A stretch of 64,000 nucleotides of DNA from Microglena sp. YARC (taxonomy: Eukaryota > Chlorophyta > Chlorophyceae > Chlamydomonadales > Chlamydomonadaceae): assembly GCA_022414725.1 (NCBI GenBank), contig CM039466.1:39416763-39480762 (forward strand). Reading direction: 5' to 3'. Positions 53,122-59,000 of the stretch are shown here, piece by piece. The position numbers and the translations under genes are program-made. Under the pieces are notes generated by a model, which was not told the DNA's origin, ran no database searches, and worked only from the letters and a program-made list of their open reading frames with translations. Numbering within the stretch: position 1 is the stretch's first letter; every line of letters starts with the position of its first letter.

Positions 53122-55966
53122 CAAACATGAAGGCAGGCAAAGGCTGGGCAAAGGTAACAATATCATACAGGATACAAACACAAATGCATGGGCCTGTGCA
53201 AAGATGCAATCCAAGAGGTACTTGGGTGAGACTAGACTGGTATGGACTTACCATACATGCATACATACATACCTTGGGCATTGGTGGTTGGCCCCAGTGC
53301 AAGCAAACAGGCTGCCCCCCTCAACCCCACGCCTTGTAATAAAGCGTACTATTTATTTATTTCCCTGAAACAGGTTTGATTTGTCCATGTAGTGCGGTTC
53401 AGTGACAAGTCTACCTTCACGAAAAAAATCGAATTTGATGCAGATGAATTTTGTGAGAGTCAGTCACGAATCTAAAAGCATTTTTGGCGAAAACATCACT
53501 GCAAAAAATAAATGTGGGTCCAAAATCAAAAAAATGATTTTGACAAAATGTTCCAAAATTGTATTTGTCTTCCGTCCGTCCTAGTTAATTTGGGTCCAAT
53601 CAGAGAAATTCGATTTCGTCTCTGAACCGCACTACCATGAGTAGGGGGTCTGGAGTGCCTGGTGGAGGCATACTATTTATTTATTTATGTATTCATCTAC
53701 CTTGAGCAGATTAGATTTTTCAATGAGCTGAGGGTCTGCAGTGCCTGGTGTAGGTCTATTGAAAGAATCTCGGCCTGTCTCAAGCTCCAATGGGTCATCA
53801 CTCTCGTTGTCCAAAAGAGGCAGCCCCAACCGCGTTGACAAAGCTCCCACCATCGTCAAATCCCCCGCAAAGGAGAGTACATCATCTGCAAGCCATTTGA
53901 ATTTGAATTTGATTTTTTGATTTTGAACTATGCTTTTTAAAAAGGGACAGCCCCAACCGCAAGGACCAAGCTCCCACCATTTTCAAATCTCTCGCAAAGG
54001 AGAGTACATCACCTGCAAGCCATTTGAATTTGGATTTTGGTTATTGAATAACAGAATTGAGAAGAGGCAGCCCAAACCGCATTGACAATGCTCTCACCAT
54101 CGTCAAATCCCCCGCACAGGAGAGAACATCAATAGTGATAAATTTGAATTTGTCTTTGAATTTGATTTTTTGATTTTGAACTATGTTAATTGAAAAGGGA
54201 CAGCCCCGACCGCGAGGACAAAGCTCCCACCATTTTCAAATCTCTTGCATAGGAGACAACGTCATCTGAAAACAATTTAAATAACAATTTGAATTTAAAT
54301 TTTCGATTTTGAATTCTGTTTTTTGAAAAGGAGCAGCCCCAACAGCGTTGAAAAAGTTCCCACCATTGTCAAATACCCCGCAAATGAGAGAACATCATCT
54401 GCAGAAAAATTGAATATGTTTTTGAATTTTGAATTTTGAATTATGCTCCCATTATGAAGGAGAGAACGTTATCTGCGAACCATTTTAATTTGAATTTAAA
54501 TTTGAAGATTGAATTGTGAGAAGTGAGAGGAAGCCCCAACCATGCGGACAAAGCACCCACCATTGTCCAATCCCCTGCGAAGGAGACAACACCATTTGCG
54601 AGCCATTTGGATTTGAATTTTAACTTAATTATGAAAAAAGGTATCCCCAATTGCGTGAACTTAGCCCCTACTATGGTCAAATATAAATCAAGGAAATTAA
54701 TGTCATCTGCGAGCCATTTGAATGTTTAATTTGTGAACCACCACCACCACCACGAACAGATCGACCTTTAGTTAATTATTCGCCCACCATGTCCCAGATT
54801 CACCTCTGGTCCGACAGCATGCAATGTGGTGCCCCCATGGGTCGCCGGCACCAGGGACAGGCCCTCAAGATGTCTACTTCACAACTACCACCACCACCAC
54901 CACCATTATTGGTATTCACCCACCTTCTGCTAAAGTTAGCTCTGGTTCTACTGCATGCAATGTGGTGCCCCCATGGGTCACCGGCACAAGGGAAATGCCC
55001 TCATGATGTCTACTTCACAACTACCACTACCACCACCACCACCAGAATTAGTGAAGTATTCACCCACCTTCTGCCAAAGTTAGCTCTGGTCCGACGGCAT
55101 GCAATGTGGTACCCCCACGGGTCACAGTCACAAGGAACAGGCCCTCAAGATGTCTGAGCCCAGCGGCTTCAACTGAGCAAACAGATGATATGTGGTAAGT
55201 ATGGCGTGATACAAGTATGTGCAAGGGTTTAGGGTTCATGTGTGGTACAAGACAGAGGAGAGGTGGTAAGTCTGGCTTGATACAAGTATGTGCAAGGGTT
55301 TAGGGTTCATGTGTGGTACAAGACAGAGGAGAGGTGGTAAGTCTGGGTTTACGAAAGTATATTTGAGTGCTCAGGGTTCATACGTGGAAGATAGATGAGA
55401 GGTGGTAAGTCTGGGTCCACAACAGTTTATTCGGTGGTTTAGGGTTCAGGGATCAGGGTACATATGCTGTATGAGATAGATGAGAGGTGGTAAGTCTGAG
55501 TCCACAACAGTATATTCGGTGGTTTAGGGTTCAGGGATCAGGGTTCATATGCTGTATGAGATAGATGAGAGGTGGTAAGTCTGGGTCCATAACAGTTTAT
55601 TCGGTGGTTTATGGTTTGGGATTCATATGAGGTATGAGACACAGGACTTCACAATTTAATGGGGTGTCACCGAAAGGCAAACCATCTTCGGGAGGTTGAG
55701 TTGCATCTCCACCACACACACCACACACTACCCCCCCTCCCCCACCCACACTCCCGTTCCCTCTATGAGGGTTGTTGTAGTGGATCCCCCCCCCCCCACA
55801 CACACACTACCCCCCCCCCACACACACTCCCGTTCCCTTTATGAGGGTTGTTGTAGTGGATCCCCCTCCACCCACACTACCCCCCCTCCCCCACCCACAC
55901 TCCCATTCCCTAAATGAGGGTTGTTGTAGAGGATCCCCCCCTCCCACCCACACACTACCCCCCCCC

Positions 55967-56001
<35 letters not shown>

Positions 56002-59000
56002 CCCCCCCTCCCCCCCACACACTCCCGTTCCCTCTATGAGGGTTGTTGTAGTGGGTCCCCCCCCCCCCCACACACACACACACACACACACACCAGCACC
56101 ACCACTACCCACCATCTGAGGGTTCATATGGGGTACACAGGACTTTGCAATCAAATGTTTACTGAGTTGTTGCTTACTTGGACTGTCACTAGCCTACCTG
56201 CCTGTCAGTCAGTCAGTCAGTCATCAAGCCAGCCAGTCAGTGAGGCAGGCAGGCAGGAAGGCAAGTAAATACGCACACACGGACATACCTGACACTCCCA
56301 CCAGAGGTGAGTCTCTAGGGACCTTGAGACCCACCAACAGATCAGATATCTGACTGGAACTAACGCCACTGCCTGAGAAGTATGAGCTGAACATAATCAT
56401 AAAGGATAACCCCCTGCAGGTAGCATTAGGTAGCATCAGGGGTAGCATCAGGTAGCATCAGGTAACATCAGGTAGCATCAGGTAGCATCAGGGGTAGCAT
56501 CAGGGGTAGCATCAGCTAGCATCAGGGGTAGCATCAGGGGTAGCATCAGGGGTAGCATCAGGGGTAGCATCAGGTAGCATCAGGGGTAGCATCAGGGGTA
56601 GCATCAGGGGTAGCATCAGGGGTAGCATCAGCTAGCATCAGGTAGCATCAGGTAGCATCAGGGGTAGCATCAGGGGTAGCATCAGGGGTAGCATCAGGTA
56701 GCATCAGGGGTAGCATCAGGGGTAGCATCAGCTAGCATCAGGTAGCATCAGGGGTAGCATCAGGTAGCATCAGGTAGCATCAGGGGTAGCATCAGGGGTA
56801 GCATCAGCTAGCATCAGGGGTAGCATCAGGGGTAGCATCAGGTAGCATCAGGTAGCATCAGGTAGCATCAGGTAGCATCAGGGTAGCATCAGGGGTAGCA
56901 TCAGCTAGCACCAGCTAGCATCAGGTAGCATCAGCTAGCATCAGGGGTAGCATCAGGGTAGCATCAGGGTAGCATCAGGCAGGTAGCATCAGGTAGCATC
57001 AGGTAGCATCAGGGGTAGCATCAGGGGTAGCATCAGCTAGCACCAGCTAGCATCAGGTAGCATCAGGTAGCATCAGGTAGCTATTTCTTACACTGAAACC
57101 ATATTGCCGCAACGGAATCATGATACATGGCAGCAAAGATATTGTTTATCCATAATTAATGATATGTTGTATAATTTATATTTTAATAATAGTCAGTAGA
57201 CTTGCCATGCAGCGTAGGCTATGCCATATAGCGCGATGTCGAAGATTCCAATAGGCGGCTCGTCTCGGTATTTGACCGCGTAGAAACCAGAGATGACAAG
57301 GTTGGTAGAGGTTCCAATCAGGGTGCATGTGCCTCCAAAGATAGCTGTGGCGGAGGCATTGGGGTGGGGAGAGGTGGGGTGGGGTGGTGGAGGGAGGGAG
57401 GTATGGGGTGTGTGGGGGAGGGAGGGGGGGTGGGGAGGGGTGGGGTGGGGTGGTGGGGAGGAGGTGTGGGGTGTGAGGGGGAGGGAGGGGGAGGGGAGAG
57501 GGCGATTACTTTAGTTGTGATCAGGTTGGTCGAGGCCCCAATCAAGGTGCAAGTGCCTCCGAAGAAGGCTATGGCATGGAGTTGAGTGATGGTTATTTAT
57601 CCAGTTGTGGGTGGTGGGGTGTGATATTAGTGTGTGTGTGTGTGAGTTCTAGTGTGGGATGTGGGTGGGTGGGCCGGTGGGGTGGGGGTGGGGGAGGAAT
57701 GTGGGTGGGGTGGGGGGGTGGTGGGGGTAGAGGTACCAATCAAGGTGCATATGCCTCCGCAGATGGGTGCAGCAGTGGCATGGAGGGTAATTGGTTTGGT
57801 TGCGGTAGGGTTGCGGCAGGGTTGCTTGATTACATGGTCTACCAAACTTCAGGCTGCTTACCGCTGATAGGGGGGATGGGGGGGGGGGGGGGGTACCCTG
57901 GACTACCTGAACTTCAAGGGAGGGGAGGGGAGGGGAGGGGAGGGGAGGGGGTAGGAGGGGAGGGGAGGGGGTAGGAGGGGAGGGGAGGGGAGGGGAGGGG
58001 AGGGAAGGGGGGTAGGAGGGGAGGGGAGGGGGGTACCCTGGACTTCCTGAACTTGAAGGGAGGGGAGGGGATGGGGGGCGTATCCTGGTCATTATGGGAA
58101 ACATAAACAAAGCTACACCACAATCAGGGGTACAGAATGCAATAACACGGGTCAGAGAGTTTAATAGACAAACTAGTACCAGTGGGTGCCTATCCTGGTG
58201 TGTGTTTCATTAATACTTTTGGAATTTGATTGACAGCTCCAATGTAAAATGCAGTTGCCATGTGTAGTATTTAAGCCAGGTCAATAGAATACCTTCCCAA
58301 ACAGGCAATTCAGTAGATTCCTCCCATTCTTTACCTGAAAAGCAAACGGCACCTGTAAGCTATTGTAACCCTCACCTAGTCACACATGCAGCTAAGGCCT
58401 TACCCACGTAGCTGAGGCCTTACCCATGTAGCTGAGGACTTACCCGAGTAGCTGAGGCAGATGAGGATGGCCTTGTTAGACTGATTAGAACAACGAGCCC
58501 ACGCCATAACGATGGGGATCATGACGGCAACGATGGCTGTGCAACAGCAGGTGGGAGGGTGAGGCACTGGGTACTAAGGAGTAAGCCAGGTATTCGGTGA
58601 TGGCGGTGTTTGACTGTGGGGATCGTGATGACTGGGCAACAGCAGGTGGGAGGGTGAGGCACTGGGTACAAAGGAGTAAGCCAGCTATTCGGTGATGACG
58701 GTGTTTGACTGTGAGGATCGTGATGACTGGGCAACAGCAGGTGGGAGGGTGAGGCACTGGGTACAAAGGAGTAAGCCAGCTATTCGGTGATGGCGGTGTT
58801 TGACTGTGAGGATCGTGATGACCGGGCAACAGCAGGTGGGAGGGTGAGGCACTGGGTACAAAGGATTAAGCCAGCTAATGGGCGATGATTAAACTGACTG
58901 CCTGACTAAGAGTAGTTCTAGCTTCCTAGATGTGTATATATGTATGCATGGTACAGTCCAGGGGTGGTCAAATAGGCTATATTTGGTGGTGTATCACTAT

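Noticed and set aside
55185..55650. TTTAGGG motifs suggesting interstitial telomere repeats
   Set aside because: One heptamer per ~80-bp unit, never tandem.
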